A program made the translations under genes and the position numbers. From NCBI RefSeq assembly GCF_005222205.1, contig NZ_CP032345.1, positions 1,181,001-1,245,000 of the forward strand: a stretch of DNA of 64,000 bases, given 5' to 3'. This DNA comes from Azospirillum brasilense (GTDB lineage: Bacteria > Pseudomonadota > Alphaproteobacteria > Azospirillales > Azospirillaceae). Positions 51,599 to 60,810 of this stretch are shown here, one piece after another (the stretch's first letter is position 1; each line of letters opens with the position of its first letter). The notes beneath the pieces are model-generated. The model was given only the letters and a program-made list of their open reading frames with translations, did no database searches and was not told the DNA's origin.

Positions 51599-53551
51599 TC
51601 AGCGCGCCCCTTCCGGGCCGATGCGCGACCAGGGAAGCTCCTGGAAGCCGATCTTCAAAGCGGGGGAGTTCGGGCGCAGGCGGTAGTCGTCCTTCGCCGG
51701 GTTCATGAAATAGGGGTCCGGCTGGTTGCCACCCTGGACGGAGCGCGCCTGCGTGCGTTCCACGGGCGCCCCCGGCGCGCGCAGGCCGCGGCCCGGACGG
51801 TCGAAGATGTTGTTCTCCAGCCGGTACTCGCCGCCGGTCAGCGCCGTCACCAGCTGCTCCACCGGGACGCGGGCGTGGATGATGTTGCGGCTGGCCTCGT
51901 TGTCGCGCAGGAAGCCCGCCGTCCCCGCCTTCGGCACCCACTCGAAGCGCAGGAAGCGGTCGCGCTCGTCGGTCAGCACGGCGATGTTGTTCTCCACCCG
52001 GTTGCCGTCGCCGCCATGGACGAAGACCGCCGCCCAGCCGGTGTCCTCCAGGAAGTTGCCCTCCACCCGCACGCCGTTGGTCAGGTCGTCCAGATAGACG
52101 CCGAAGCCCTTGTAGCGGGTCATCCAGCGCCCCGCCGCATCGGTGGCGATCCCGCCGGTCCCCCGGATGTCGTTGAAGCGGATGACCAGCCTGGTGTCGA
52201 TGTCGCTGCGCCCCAGCGTCTCGATGGCGCCGAGGTCGGCGGTCTCCCGCCCGACGTCGCGGATGCGGTTGTACTCGATCACGTTGTCGGTGTTCTTGGT
52301 CTCCGGGTTCCAGTTCTTCATGGAGATGCCGTAGCGCGCGGCGTGCCGGATGTCGTTGTGGGCGATTTGCGTGCGGGTCACCCCGGCGCTCATGATGCCG
52401 CCGCCGTAGAAGTTCACCTCGCCGACGTGGCGGATGGTGTTGGCGATGATCCGGTTGCCGGCGCTGCCCGGGGTCAGCTCGATCCCGCTGCGCCCCAGAT
52501 GCTCCAGCCGGTTGCCGCGCACCTCGCTGTCCGCGACGCCGACCAGCAGAACGCCCGTCCCGACGGCGGAGAAGCGGTTGTCGCGGACGCGGTGCCCCGA
52601 ACCGCCGGCCAGCCGCACCGCCGCCCCGTTGTAGGGCACGTCGGCGAAGAACAGCCCGTCGAGCGTGATGGAGTCCGCCTTCTCCGCCTGGATCAGCGGG
52701 GCGGTGCGCGCCACCACCGCCTCGCCGTTGCGGGCGAAGCCCGCCGGATCGTGAGGGCGCAGCAGCAGGCGCCGGTCCTTGGCGCTCCAGGCGAACTGGC
52801 CGGGGAATTTCAGGAAGTCGGGATGGCCGAGCAGGCGGAAGGTGCTGCCGTCGCGGAACGGGTACCAGCCGTCCCGGTCCAGAACCAGCGTTCCGCTGCG
52901 GTCGATGCGCTCGATGCCGCGGATGTCGTCGGCCTGCCGCTCGCGGTCGAGCGCCTGGACGCGGACGCCGGGGACCGCCCAGGCCGCCTGGACGGTGCCC
53001 GGCGGGAAGCGGAACTGCCGCTTGTCGCCGCCGCCCTTGGTCTGCTGGGCGATGAACCAGCCGCTGCGGATCGGGTCCTGCGGGTCGAAGGCGCCGCTCT
53101 GCGCCGCGCGCAGCCGCACCCCGCCGGCGCTGACGTCCAGCCCCGGCTCGCGCGCCAGCGGGGCGGAGACGACGCCGTCGCGCTCCGCCGTGAAGCCCGT
53201 CACCACCTCGCCGCCCGACAGGACCGGGGTCTCGCCGGGAAAGGCGGCGATGCGCAGCCCGGAATCCTCCGGACCCAGCGTCACCGTGTCGGTCAGCCGG
53301 TGGGTGCCGCCGCGCAGCAGAATCAGGTGCAGGCCGCGCTTGCGCGCCTCCTCCACCGCGCGGGCCAGCGTGGCGACGGGGCCGTCCCGCCCGTCCGGTG
53401 TGGAGGCGGCGACCCGCCCGGACCAGCGGTCGTCGCCCTGGGGGGAGACGTGGATCGCCGGCTCCGCCGCGACGGACGGGGCGGGGCCAGCCAGCAACAG
53501 GACCAGCCACAACAGCCCGCCCGCGAAGAGTCCAGGAATCCGGCGCGTCAT
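51599..53551 (-). CDS. Secreted right-handed parallel beta-helix protein
   Basis: 650 residues. A signal peptide (MTRRIPGLFAGGLLWLVLLL, Ala-rich cleavage site) is followed by a mature chain opening with IHVSPQGDDRWSG. Pectate-lyase-like PbH1 repeats follow, with motifs such as NRIIANTIRHVG, AHNDIRHAARYGISM and EGNFLEDTGWAAVFV. Such proteins are polysaccharide lyases, epimerases or hydrolases acting in the periplasm or outside. Within this locus it may modify or trim the polymer. The start is supported by GAGGTGAT directly upstream. No catalytic residue set is certain. Confidence 0.88.
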   Translation of the reverse strand: MTRRIPGLFAGGLLWLVLLLAGPAPSVAAEPAIHVSPQGDDRWSGRVAASTPDGRDGPVATLARAVEEARKRGLHLILLRGGTHRLTDTVTLGPEDSGLRIAAFPGETPVLSGGEVVTGFTAERDGVVSAPLAREPGLDVSAGGVRLRAAQSGAFDPQDPIRSGWFIAQQTKGGGDKRQFRFPPGTVQAAWAVPGVRVQALDRERQADDIRGIERIDRSGTLVLDRDGWYPFRDGSTFRLLGHPDFLKFPGQFAWSAKDRRLLLRPHDPAGFARNGEAVVARTAPLIQAEKADSITLDGLFFADVPYNGAAVRLAGGSGHRVRDNRFSAVGTGVLLVGVADSEVRGNRLEHLGRSGIELTPGSAGNRIIANTIRHVGEVNFYGGGIMSAGVTRTQIAHNDIRHAARYGISMKNWNPETKNTDNVIEYNRIRDVGRETADLGAIETLGRSDIDTRLVIRFNDIRGTGGIATDAAGRWMTRYKGFGVYLDDLTNGVRVEGNFLEDTGWAAVFVHGGDGNRVENNIAVLTDERDRFLRFEWVPKAGTAGFLRDNEASRNIIHARVPVEQLVTALTGGEYRLENNIFDRPGRGLRAPGAPVERTQARSVQGGNQPDPYFMNPAKDDYRLRPNSPALKIGFQELPWSRIGPEGAR

Positions 53552-53831
53552 ATCACCTCCGTTCGGCTCCCCAGCGAAACTGGCGGCGGGGGGCGGATGA
53601 AGCAAAAGCGCGGACGGGGTGCCTCGAAGGCGCGGCGCGGATAGCCCTGACCGGGCGACCCTCGCCGTCTGCGCTTCCGGACGGGGGGACCCGACCGGGT
53701 CCGGCGGTGTTGCTTCCGGGTGCGCCACCCTCGCCCTTGGGGGTCGGCACGACGACACCGCCCCACCGGCCGCAACACCACCGGCCGTGGCCGGCGGCGC
53801 CGCGCGTTCACGAGGTCAAGCGGAGTCCGGT

Positions 53832-55274
53832 ATGATCGAAACGGCGTTGATCGCGCAGGTGCTGGTGGTGGCCCTGGTCATCGTGGCCTATCTCAGCACC
53901 GGCACCGCGTCGATGTTCCACCCGTTGACCTACTATCTGATCTTCCACACGCTGGTCTTCGTGATCCGGCCCCTGCTGGTCCATGGCTTCGGCATCGACA
54001 ACGCCTGGCTGTTCATGGGCTACTGGCCGAGCGCGGCGGAGTTCGTGAAGTCGCTGACGGTCAGTTCGGTCGCGCTGATCGCCTTTTCCATCGCCTGCGG
54101 CTGGGCCGGGCGGGTCAAGCCGGACCTCAGCCGGGCGCCCACCTTCACCTTCGACCGGCTGGACATCACCGCCTTCGCCCTGACCGTGGCGGCGCTGGGG
54201 CCGCTGGCCATCTATTCGGCGATTTTGCGCCAGGACGGCGCCGACTTCACCGGCACCGGCGACGTGCAGATGGAGCGCGACCCGCTGACCGGCCAGCCGG
54301 TCTACGTCAACACCACCGGCTACATCGCCGAGGCCCATTCGATGGGCCTGCCGCTGACGCTGGGCATCATCTGGGTCAGCCGCTTCCACCCGCTGTCCTT
54401 CATCCCCTTCATCGCCTTCGTCAGCTACCGCGCCTATCTGGGCTGGGGGCGCTGGGCGATCATCATGGGCGTGCTGGGCATGGTCCTGCTGATCCTCTAC
54501 CACACGCGCACCAAGTGGTTCCGCTGGTGGCAGCTCGCCTGCGGCCTGCCGGTGCTGCTGCTGTTCCACACGCTGGGCAACAACCGCGACTTCCTGCGCG
54601 GCGTGCTGGCCGGCACGGAGAATCCGAGCAAGCTGTTCAGCATCTTCCAGGGCGGCGAGGGCTCCTTCGTCGAGAGCGTGTCGAACCAGGACATCGCCAA
54701 CTTCGACTTCCTGGCCTTCATCCTGTGGGCGGTGCCGCAGCAGTCGGGGACCTACACCTGGTTCACCCAGTATCTCCAGCTCTTCACCGAGCCGATCCCG
54801 CGCATGCTGTGGCCGGACAAGCCCATCGGCGCGCCGGTCAAATGGGTGTCGCTGCACGATTTCGGCAACTTCTCCAACCTGACCACCTCGCTGGCCGGCG
54901 ACGGCTGGATGAGCGCGGGGTGGATCGGCGTGATCGTCACCATGGTGGTGGTCGGGCTGATCCTGGGCCGGCTGCACCGCTGGTTCTGGGAGTCGGGCTT
55001 CACCAACCGCTACGCGGTGCTGTTCTATTGCGCCTTCATCCCGCTGTCGCTGCAATGGTACCGTGACGGCAACATCACCATCGTCAAGTTCGGCTTCTTC
55101 TCGCTGCTGCCCATCCTGCTGTGGATCGGCGCGACCAAGGCGTTGCGCCTGTGGATCGGCGACTCCGCCGGATCGCCGCTCGCCCAGAGCCGCATGTCCG
55201 TCTTCCACAAGCCCGGCTTCCACAAGCCCGGCTTCCGCCTGCCCGGCCTCCGGTTCCCCGCGGACCGGGCGTGA
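53832..55274 (+). CDS. Polytopic O-antigen/exopolysaccharide polymerase-like protein (Wzy-type)
   Basis: 480 residues with about 10-12 hydrophobic helices and one larger extracytoplasmic loop (roughly residues 280-345, GGEGSFVESVSNQDIANFD), as in oligosaccharide-repeat polymerases. Arg and Trp clusters near PRMLWPDKPIGAP resemble EpsG/Wzy-type proteins, but the family is too diverse for certainty. The C-terminus ends in a tandem pentapeptide (FHKPG, FHKPG, FRLPG). It follows a 280-bp gap with several dyads, and its stop overlaps the next gene's GTG start by 4 bp. Confidence 0.8.
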   Translation: MIETALIAQVLVVALVIVAYLSTGTASMFHPLTYYLIFHTLVFVIRPLLVHGFGIDNAWLFMGYWPSAAEFVKSLTVSSVALIAFSIACGWAGRVKPDLSRAPTFTFDRLDITAFALTVAALGPLAIYSAILRQDGADFTGTGDVQMERDPLTGQPVYVNTTGYIAEAHSMGLPLTLGIIWVSRFHPLSFIPFIAFVSYRAYLGWGRWAIIMGVLGMVLLILYHTRTKWFRWWQLACGLPVLLLFHTLGNNRDFLRGVLAGTENPSKLFSIFQGGEGSFVESVSNQDIANFDFLAFILWAVPQQSGTYTWFTQYLQLFTEPIPRMLWPDKPIGAPVKWVSLHDFGNFSNLTTSLAGDGWMSAGWIGVIVTMVVVGLILGRLHRWFWESGFTNRYAVLFYCAFIPLSLQWYRDGNITIVKFGFFSLLPILLWIGATKALRLWIGDSAGSPLAQSRMSVFHKPGFHKPGFRLPGLRFPADRA

Positions 55275-56452
55275 GGCGACCGGTGGGGGGCGGGCTGGAC
55301 AGGATCCTTCTGCGCGGGCTGGCCCTGGCCGCGGCGCTGGTCCTGCCGCTGGCCTTCGTCCTGGACCCGCCCGACGGCGACCTGACGGAACTGGGCGGCT
55401 ATGCGGAAAACCGCTTCGGCCCCAGGACGCCCGAAGCGATCTTCGTGCCGCCGCTGGCCGAAGCGGCGCGGCCCGGCGCCGATTACGACGCGCTGGTGTT
55501 CGGCGACGGCTTTTCCCGGCCGGAGGCGGAGGAGCGCCACGGCCGCTACGGCCGTTACTGGACCGACCACCTGCGCAACCTGACCGGCCTGACCGTCGGC
55601 GTACGGACCGCGGGCGTGGCGCCGCTGGCCGCCTATCTGGCCTCCCCCGATTTCCGGGAGCGCCCGCCGCGCGTGGTCATCCTGCAGTTATCGGAGCGCG
55701 ACCTGGGGGAGCGCGTCGGCGGGCTGGACCTGTCCACCGTCACCACCCCCCGCCCCCATGGGGTGACGACGCTGCGCGCCCTCGCCGTCCAGCCCCTCAA
55801 CCGTCAGCCGCGCGTCCTGGAGCGCGCCCGCGCGCAGGCCTGGAACCCGCCGCCCGTCGGCCACGCGCTGGACCTGCTGGTCAAGGCGCTGCCGCGCGCG
55901 CTGCTGAACGCGACCGGCGGCCCGGTGGAGGAGCGGCCCCTGGCCTATGCGGGCCTGTTCAGCTCCGCCGCCGCGACGACCACCCTCTTCCGCGCCGAGG
56001 ATTTCCAGCCCTGGCGCACCGACCACCGGCTGCTGGAAGAGCGCCGCGCCGGGCTGCACGCGATCCAGGACGCGGTGGAGGCCAACGGGGTGACGCGCTT
56101 CCTGCTGCTGATCGCGCCCGACAAGGGGACGGTCTACGCCGATTTCCTGCTCGATCCGCCACCCCGGCGGTCCGCCGTGGACGAGGTCATGGCCGCCGAT
56201 CCGACGCTCCAGGCGGTGCCGCTGGCCTCCGGCCTGACGGCGCTGGCCGCCGGCGGGGTGCGGGATGTCTACGCGCCCAACGGCAGCCGCTGGGGATTGG
56301 AGGGGCAGCTCTACGCGGCACGGATGGTCGCCCGCACGCTGGGGCGGCTGGGCGTGCTGTCCGGCGCCACCGATGCCTCGCCGGACGTCGCCATCCTGCC
56401 CTGCCGGCCGGGCAGGGGCGACTGCGCTCCCAACCGCACCCAAACCGACTGA
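55271..56452 (+). CDS. SGNH/AlgX-AlgJ-like membrane-anchored protein
   Basis: 393 residues from GTG 55271, which overlaps the previous stop. An N-terminal helix (about residues 10-30, RGLALAAALVLPLAFVLD) anchors a soluble domain. The opening YAENRFGPRTPEA resembles the start of AlgX/AlgJ proteins. The usual GDSF nucleophile segment may be the LVFGDGFSRPEAEE region, where Ser is displaced, and the expected C-terminal DxHW-like motif appears as GSRWGLEGQLYAA. If these are the active-site positions, the triad is degenerate. It may be an acetyl-modification partner or a structural protein of the secretion complex. Confidence 0.7.
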   Translation: MRRPVGGGLDRILLRGLALAAALVLPLAFVLDPPDGDLTELGGYAENRFGPRTPEAIFVPPLAEAARPGADYDALVFGDGFSRPEAEERHGRYGRYWTDHLRNLTGLTVGVRTAGVAPLAAYLASPDFRERPPRVVILQLSERDLGERVGGLDLSTVTTPRPHGVTTLRALAVQPLNRQPRVLERARAQAWNPPPVGHALDLLVKALPRALLNATGGPVEERPLAYAGLFSSAAATTTLFRAEDFQPWRTDHRLLEERRAGLHAIQDAVEANGVTRFLLLIAPDKGTVYADFLLDPPPRRSAVDEVMAADPTLQAVPLASGLTALAAGGVRDVYAPNGSRWGLEGQLYAARMVARTLGRLGVLSGATDASPDVAILPCRPGRGDCAPNRTQTD

Positions 56453-56481
56453 TGGACAGGACCAGGAGGAACCGCCCAGCC

Positions 56482-57516
56482 ATGGCTCAGGACCAATTTT
56501 CGGCAAACAGCGTCCCGGCGGACATCGCTTCGACAGACATCGCTTCGACGGACATTGCCCACGGCGTCGTGGCGATCGTCGTCACCCACAACCGCCTGCC
56601 GCTTCTCGCCACCTGCGTCGCGGCGATCCTCGGGCAGCAGCCGCGGCCGGAGCGGCTGGTGGTGGTGGACAGCGGCTCCAGCGACGGCACGCCCGAGTGG
56701 CTGGCCGCGCAGGCGGAGGAGCGGGGCGACGCGCTGGTCGTGGTGCGGCAGGCCAACTGCGGGTCAGCCGGCGCCTACCACACCGCCTTCGAGACAGCGC
56801 TCGGCCTCGGCGCCCGCTGGATCTGGAGCACCGACGACGACGGCATCCCGCAGCCCGGCGCGCTGGCCGAGCTGCTGGCCCAGGCGCGGCACCACGGCCT
56901 GTCCATGGTCGGCCCGCTGGTGCTGGCGGCGGAGGACCGCTCCACCCTGGCCTTCCCCATGCAGGGCACCCGCGACCCGGACAGCCTGATGGCGCGGGCG
57001 GTCGACGGGCTGGCGCCGGGCACCATCGCCCTGTTCAACGGCACGCTGATCGGGCGGGCGGTGTTCGAGCGGATCGGCAACGTGAAGCGCGAGATGTTCA
57101 TCTGGGGCGACGAATACGAGTTCACCCTGCGCGCCCGCCGCGCCGGGCTGAAGGTCGGCACGGCGGTCAAGGCCCTCCACGTCCATCCCGGCATGTCGCG
57201 GACGGAGCACAAGGTGCTGGGCGGCCGGCTGGGCACGGTGGAGACGATGCGGGCCGACCGGGCGCCGCATTTCTTCCGCAACATGGGCTACATCCACGCC
57301 AACTACGAGAAGGCCGGGGTGATCCCGCGCATGATCGCCAAATACACCGCCCATTATCTGGTGAACCGGGATTTCCGCGGCCTGCGGGTCTTCCTGAACA
57401 GCTACCTGTCCGGCCTGCGCGACGAGTATCCGGAGGAGCTGAAGCGCCCGCCGGTCCGGCTGCCCCTGCCCGAGCGGCCGCGCGCCGCTTCGTCCTCCTC
57501 CAGCGAGGTCGCCTGA
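56482..57516 (+). CDS. GT2-family glycosyltransferase (galactofuranosyl/rhamnosyltransferase-like)
   Basis: 344 residues from ATG 56482, with AGGAGG 12 nt upstream. ATG 56452, which overlaps the preceding stop, is an in-frame alternative. The GT-A core is clear: VVAIVVTHNRLPLLATCVAA, VVDSGSSDGTPEWL, the metal motif WSTDDDGIPQPG and the acceptor motif WGDEYEFTLRARRAG. The N-terminal roughly 25 residues contain a DIAST repeat encoded by near-identical 15-bp units. It adds a sugar to the repeat unit. The stop overlaps the next ATG by one base. Confidence 0.9.
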   Translation: MAQDQFSANSVPADIASTDIASTDIAHGVVAIVVTHNRLPLLATCVAAILGQQPRPERLVVVDSGSSDGTPEWLAAQAEERGDALVVVRQANCGSAGAYHTAFETALGLGARWIWSTDDDGIPQPGALAELLAQARHHGLSMVGPLVLAAEDRSTLAFPMQGTRDPDSLMARAVDGLAPGTIALFNGTLIGRAVFERIGNVKREMFIWGDEYEFTLRARRAGLKVGTAVKALHVHPGMSRTEHKVLGGRLGTVETMRADRAPHFFRNMGYIHANYEKAGVIPRMIAKYTAHYLVNRDFRGLRVFLNSYLSGLRDEYPEELKRPPVRLPLPERPRAASSSSSEVA

Positions 57517-58445
57517 TGCCCACCGTCAGCGCCGTCATCGCCACCTTCAACCGCGCGCCGGAGCTTCGCACCGCGCTGTCCCGCCTGCTCGCCCAGACGC
57601 ACCCCGTCGCGGAGATCCTGGTGGTGGACGACGGGTCCACGGACGGCACCGACGCCATGGTGCGGGGGGAGTTCCCCAGCGTCCGCTACGTCCGGCTGCC
57701 GCACAACGCCGGGCTGATCTACGCCCGCAACTTCGGCTTCGTGAACACGACGGGCGATTACGTGCTGTCGGTGGACGACGATTCCTGGTTCGCCGAGCCG
57801 GACGGCCTCGCCCGGACGGTGGCCTACATGGAGACGCACGCCGACGTGGCGGCGGTGGCCTGCAACATCGAGACGCGCGACGGGCTGGTCTATTTCCCGC
57901 CGCAGGCCGATCCCTTCGACGCGCCCTGGTACGTCGGCTGCGGCCATCTGCTGCGCCGCAGCGCGGTCGCCGCCACCGGCCTCTACATGCCGGAGCTGTA
58001 CCGCCAGGGGGAGGAAAAGGACCGCTGCCTGCGGCTGATCGGTGCCGGCCACCGGGTGGTCGCCCTGCCCGGCGTCATGGTCTATCACGACAAGAGCGAG
58101 AAGGGCCGCAAGCCGGGGCTGGAACGCTTCTACAACCACCGCAACGACCTGATCCGCGAGATCGCCCGCTGCCCCGCCGGCCTGCTGCCCTGGCGCTTCG
58201 TACGGAGCTGGATCGGCAACAGCTGGAAGAACCTGCGCCACGGCCCGCGGCTGACCGACCTCAAGGTTCTGCTGGCCCTGCCGGAGATCCTCCGCATCGG
58301 CCTGAAGCACCGCGCCCCCGTCAGCGAGGACGCCTACCGCCGCTGGCTGCACCTGTCCAAGACGGCAGCACCCAATTCCCCTCCCCTGCAAAGCGGGGGA
58401 GGGTCAGGGAGGGGGCAAGTGCCCGTCAGCCGCACCTCCCCCTGA
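57516..58445 (+). CDS. GT2-family glycosyltransferase with repeat-derived C-terminus
   Basis: 309 residues. The core begins TVSAVIATFNRAPELRTALS, with VVDDGSTDGTDAM and the metal motif SVDDDSWF. The acceptor side holds WYVGCGHLLRRSAVAATGLY and the GEEKDRCLRLIGAGH segment. The last roughly 22 residues (after LHLSKTAAPN) are encoded by the GC-rich palindrome at 58376-58419. The repeat reads in frame, replaces the natural C-terminus and supplies the path to the stop codon. The N-terminal catalytic domain is intact, so the enzyme is probably active. Confidence 0.9.
   Translation: MPTVSAVIATFNRAPELRTALSRLLAQTHPVAEILVVDDGSTDGTDAMVRGEFPSVRYVRLPHNAGLIYARNFGFVNTTGDYVLSVDDDSWFAEPDGLARTVAYMETHADVAAVACNIETRDGLVYFPPQADPFDAPWYVGCGHLLRRSAVAATGLYMPELYRQGEEKDRCLRLIGAGHRVVALPGVMVYHDKSEKGRKPGLERFYNHRNDLIREIARCPAGLLPWRFVRSWIGNSWKNLRHGPRLTDLKVLLALPEILRIGLKHRAPVSEDAYRRWLHLSKTAAPNSPPLQSGGGSGRGQVPVSRTSP
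58376..58419. repeat. GC-rich palindrome inserted in the 3' end of a glycosyltransferase gene
   Basis: CCCCTCCCCTGC, AAA, GCGGGGGAGGG, then TCAGGGAGGGGGCAAG: nearly identical to 31801-31842 outside the loop. It lies inside the reading frame of the upstream glycosyltransferase and encodes PPLQSGGGSGRG. Confidence 0.85.
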
Positions 58446-58454
58446 AAACACCCC

Positions 58455-59957
58455 CTACGCCGACGTCCGCGCCAGATGGTGCCCGATCGCCGTGCGCAGC
58501 TTGTTCAGGCGGCGCGGCAGCTTGCGCAGCTGGCGCAGCACGGCGGGCTGCGGCGGGTTGATCGGCTCGCTCAGCAGGTCGGGGGCCATGCGGCGGATCA
58601 GCTCCGCCTGATGCTGGCTGGAGCGGCGGACGTCCACCGGCATGGCCAGGGCGATCGCCAGGAAGTCCGCGCAGTTGCCGACCTGGAAGAGCTGCCGCCC
58701 GGTCAGGTCCACCCCCTGGTCGATGGCCGACAGCCAGCCGGCCACCCGCTGCTCCAGATAGAAGCGGTCGCGCAGGTCCATCGCACCACCCGGCAGGACG
58801 TCCGGCGTCCTGACCACCCAGGCCAGCCACTCGCGCAGCGCCTCGCAATGGGACGGCGGGTTGTAGAGCTTGCCGCGGAAGGCGTCGAAGATCCGGGCGG
58901 CGGTGTCCTCGCCGTCGGCGGCGAGCCCCGGCGGGATCTGGCCCCAGTAGAAGCAGCGCGCCACCTCGAAGACGCCGCCGTGCAGGACCACGGCGCCCTC
59001 CGGCACGCCGTCCCACGCGCCGTTGGCGTAGAACTCCCCGTCCATCGCCGCGGTGTGCCCGCCGGTGTGGGCGGCGTAGTCGCGCGCGCGCTGGGCGTCC
59101 AGCGGCGGACAGGGGATCAGGTGATGCTCAACCCCGGCCAGCCGGGCCAGCTTCGGCGGCAGCTTGCGGTCGCCCGGCGTCAGGTCGCGGTGATCGAAGG
59201 TGAAGGTGGCGAAGGGCACCTCGGCCTTCTGCGCCGCGGCCAGCAGCAGCCGCGTGTCGTAGCCGGCGGTGAGCTGGAGCATCAGCGGGCGGTTGCCGCC
59301 CTCCGGCCCCGACAGGGTGCGGTGCAGGTTGCGGATGGCGGTGACCAGGATGGATTCCATCCGCTCATAGGCGAGTGAATCAGAAAAGCCCGGCGGAATG
59401 GCCGGAAAGGGCCGGCGGAAGGTCAGGAAGCCCGGATCGTCCATCGGGCGGGCGGGGTCGAGCACCTGGGTCGGCAGCAGCCGGCGCACCCCCGCCAATC
59501 CGGAGCCGGGCAGCGGGTACCAGTCCAGCCCGGCCTCGTGGGCCAGCGGGCGGCGGAAGCTCGCCTCCTCGCCCAGCAGTTCGGCCATCACCCCGGCGCT
59601 GGAGGTGAGGGTGAGGGCGCCGTCCACCATCCCGTAGAAGCAGCCGAGCGTCCCGCCGGTGTCCAAGTGGACGGCCCGGTTGTTGAGCAGCAGCCAGCGT
59701 CCCGTCCAGGAGCGGCACAGCTCCGCGATGTCCCCGGCGCGCGACGCGGCCAGCGCCTCCGCCGGGTCGGGGCGCGCCGGGTCGGTCTGCACGGGAAGTC
59801 CCAGCAGGTGCCAGACCGTCTTGTCGGCGCCCAGCACGCGCCGGACCGGCAGGTCGGGACAATGGGACAGGACGAGCCCGCCGATGTCACGGCTCACCCA
59901 ATCCGGACGGAGCGCGTGGGTGTTTCTGGACACGATGAATTGCCGCCGGTGCAGCAT
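58455..59957 (-). CDS. Asparagine-synthase-like ATP-pyrophosphatase protein
   Basis: 500 residues from ATG 59957, with GGGGGAAG 5 nt upstream. The N-terminal roughly 150 residues have a glutaminase-like outline ([19 protein letters not shown], then [15 protein letters not shown]) but lack the catalytic N-terminal cysteine. The synthetase half has an ATP-pyrophosphatase loop [14 protein letters not shown] (usual SGGxDS altered to TAGYDT), then [16 protein letters not shown]. Related proteins occur in polysaccharide clusters and are thought to amidate or ligate sugar acids using ammonia. The reaction is not known for this one. It is the last gene of the locus, on the opposite strand to its neighbours. 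Confidence 0.82.
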   Translation of the reverse strand: MLHRRQFIVSRNTHALRPDWVSRDIGGLVLSHCPDLPVRRVLGADKTVWHLLGLPVQTDPARPDPAEALAASRAGDIAELCRSWTGRWLLLNNRAVHLDTGGTLGCFYGMVDGALTLTSSAGVMAELLGEEASFRRPLAHEAGLDWYPLPGSGLAGVRRLLPTQVLDPARPMDDPGFLTFRRPFPAIPPGFSDSLAYERMESILVTAIRNLHRTLSGPEGGNRPLMLQLTAGYDTRLLLAAAQKAEVPFATFTFDHRDLTPGDRKLPPKLARLAGVEHHLIPCPPLDAQRARDYAAHTGGHTAAMDGEFYANGAWDGVPEGAVVLHGGVFEVARCFYWGQIPPGLAADGEDTAARIFDAFRGKLYNPPSHCEALREWLAWVVRTPDVLPGGAMDLRDRFYLEQRVAGWLSAIDQGVDLTGRQLFQVGNCADFLAIALAMPVDVRRSSQHQAELIRRMAPDLLSEPINPPQPAVLRQLRKLPRRLNKLRTAIGHHLARTSA

Positions 59958-60116
59958 GCCGACTTCCCCCGGACCTTTCGCGAATGTCAGGGGGTAAACA
60001 CGCCGCACGGCGGGGGAGGCAGGGCCCTACCCCTTTTCACCCTCCTTTGCGCCACCCTTCTTGCCTTTGCCCATCCGAACGGAGAATATTTCCCACGCTT
60101 GGGTGGCAGCGCGTGA

Positions 60117-60145
60117 TTGACTCCGGGGGTCGGTACCTCTATACA
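60117..60145 (+). promoter_or_regulatory. Sigma-70-like promoter of rpmH
   Basis: TTGACT (60117-60122), exactly 17 bp, then TATACA (60140-60145), 43 bp before the rpmH GTG. It is a near-consensus promoter with optimal spacing, as expected for a ribosomal protein operon. The transcription start should fall near 60152. Confidence 0.75.
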
Positions 60146-60187
60146 GCGGGGCTCATTTTTTGCCCTGAGATCGAGGAGTATGGTGCC

Positions 60188-60322
60188 GTGAAACGCACGT
60201 TCCAGCCCAGCAAAATCGTGCGCAAGCGCCGGCATGGCTTCCGCGCCCGCATGGCGACCGTCGGTGGCCGCAAGGTGATTGCCCGCCGTCGCGCCAAGGG
60301 CCGCAGTGTCCTGAGCGCCTGA
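60188..60322 (+). CDS. rpmH: 50S ribosomal protein L34
   Basis: 44 residues, [20 protein letters not shown], essentially the universal L34 sequence. The start codon is GTG at 60188, since the protein sequence is invariant from there. A longer open frame upstream is non-coding. It is the first gene of the conserved rpmH-rnpA-yidD-yidC run. Confidence 0.98.
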   Translation: MKRTFQPSKIVRKRRHGFRARMATVGGRKVIARRRAKGRSVLSA

Positions 60323-60327
60323 TACGC

Positions 60328-60810
60328 ATGGCGGCGCCGGACCCCAGGGTCGGGCGCCTGAAGCGGCGGCCGGAGTTTCTGGCCGTGGCCGGTACACGGC
60401 GCAAGCATGTGGCTCCCGGCCTTATCCTGCAGGTGCGCCGACACGACGAACGGCAGCGGCCCGCCCCTGGCGAGCCGCCGATTCGTCTTGGCCTGACGGC
60501 GAGCCGCAAAGTGGGGAACGCGGTCGTGCGCAATCGCGCACGCCGCCGCCTTCGCGAAGCGGCCCGCCAAATTCTGGTCGCCCACGCGGCCCCCGGTCAC
60601 GATTTCGTGCTGGTGGCCCGCGCCGCGACGGCCGAACGGCCGTGGACGGAGCTTGTGGGCGATCTGATCGCGGCGCTGAAACGCCTCGGTCTATGGCGCG
60701 ACGTCTCCAAGAGCGACGCGTCCGGAATCGAGGTGAATGGCGGGCCAAACGCCGTCACTCCCAACGGCGGGACCGGCAACGGTTCCGGCGGCGGGGAGGC
60801 CGGCGCGTGA
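60328..60810 (+). CDS. rnpA: Ribonuclease P protein component
   Basis: 160 residues, starting 5 bp after rpmH. The RNA-binding motif [14 protein letters not shown] (RNR box) and the hydrophobic [17 protein letters not shown] segment are present. It supports the RNase P RNA in tRNA 5' processing. The C-terminal roughly 35 residues are Gly/Asn-rich and are not part of the fold. The stop overlaps the yidD start GTG by 4 bp. Confidence 0.96.
   Translation: MAAPDPRVGRLKRRPEFLAVAGTRRKHVAPGLILQVRRHDERQRPAPGEPPIRLGLTASRKVGNAVVRNRARRRLREAARQILVAHAAPGHDFVLVARAATAERPWTELVGDLIAALKRLGLWRDVSKSDASGIEVNGGPNAVTPNGGTGNGSGGGEAGA

Noticed and set aside
51288..53510. Minus-strand frame of 740 codons overlapping the beta-helix and COQ7-like genes
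   Set aside because: It is an alternative frame of the same strand with Arg/Pro/Gly-rich sequence and no start or motif. The other frame encodes a signal peptide and beta-helix repeats.
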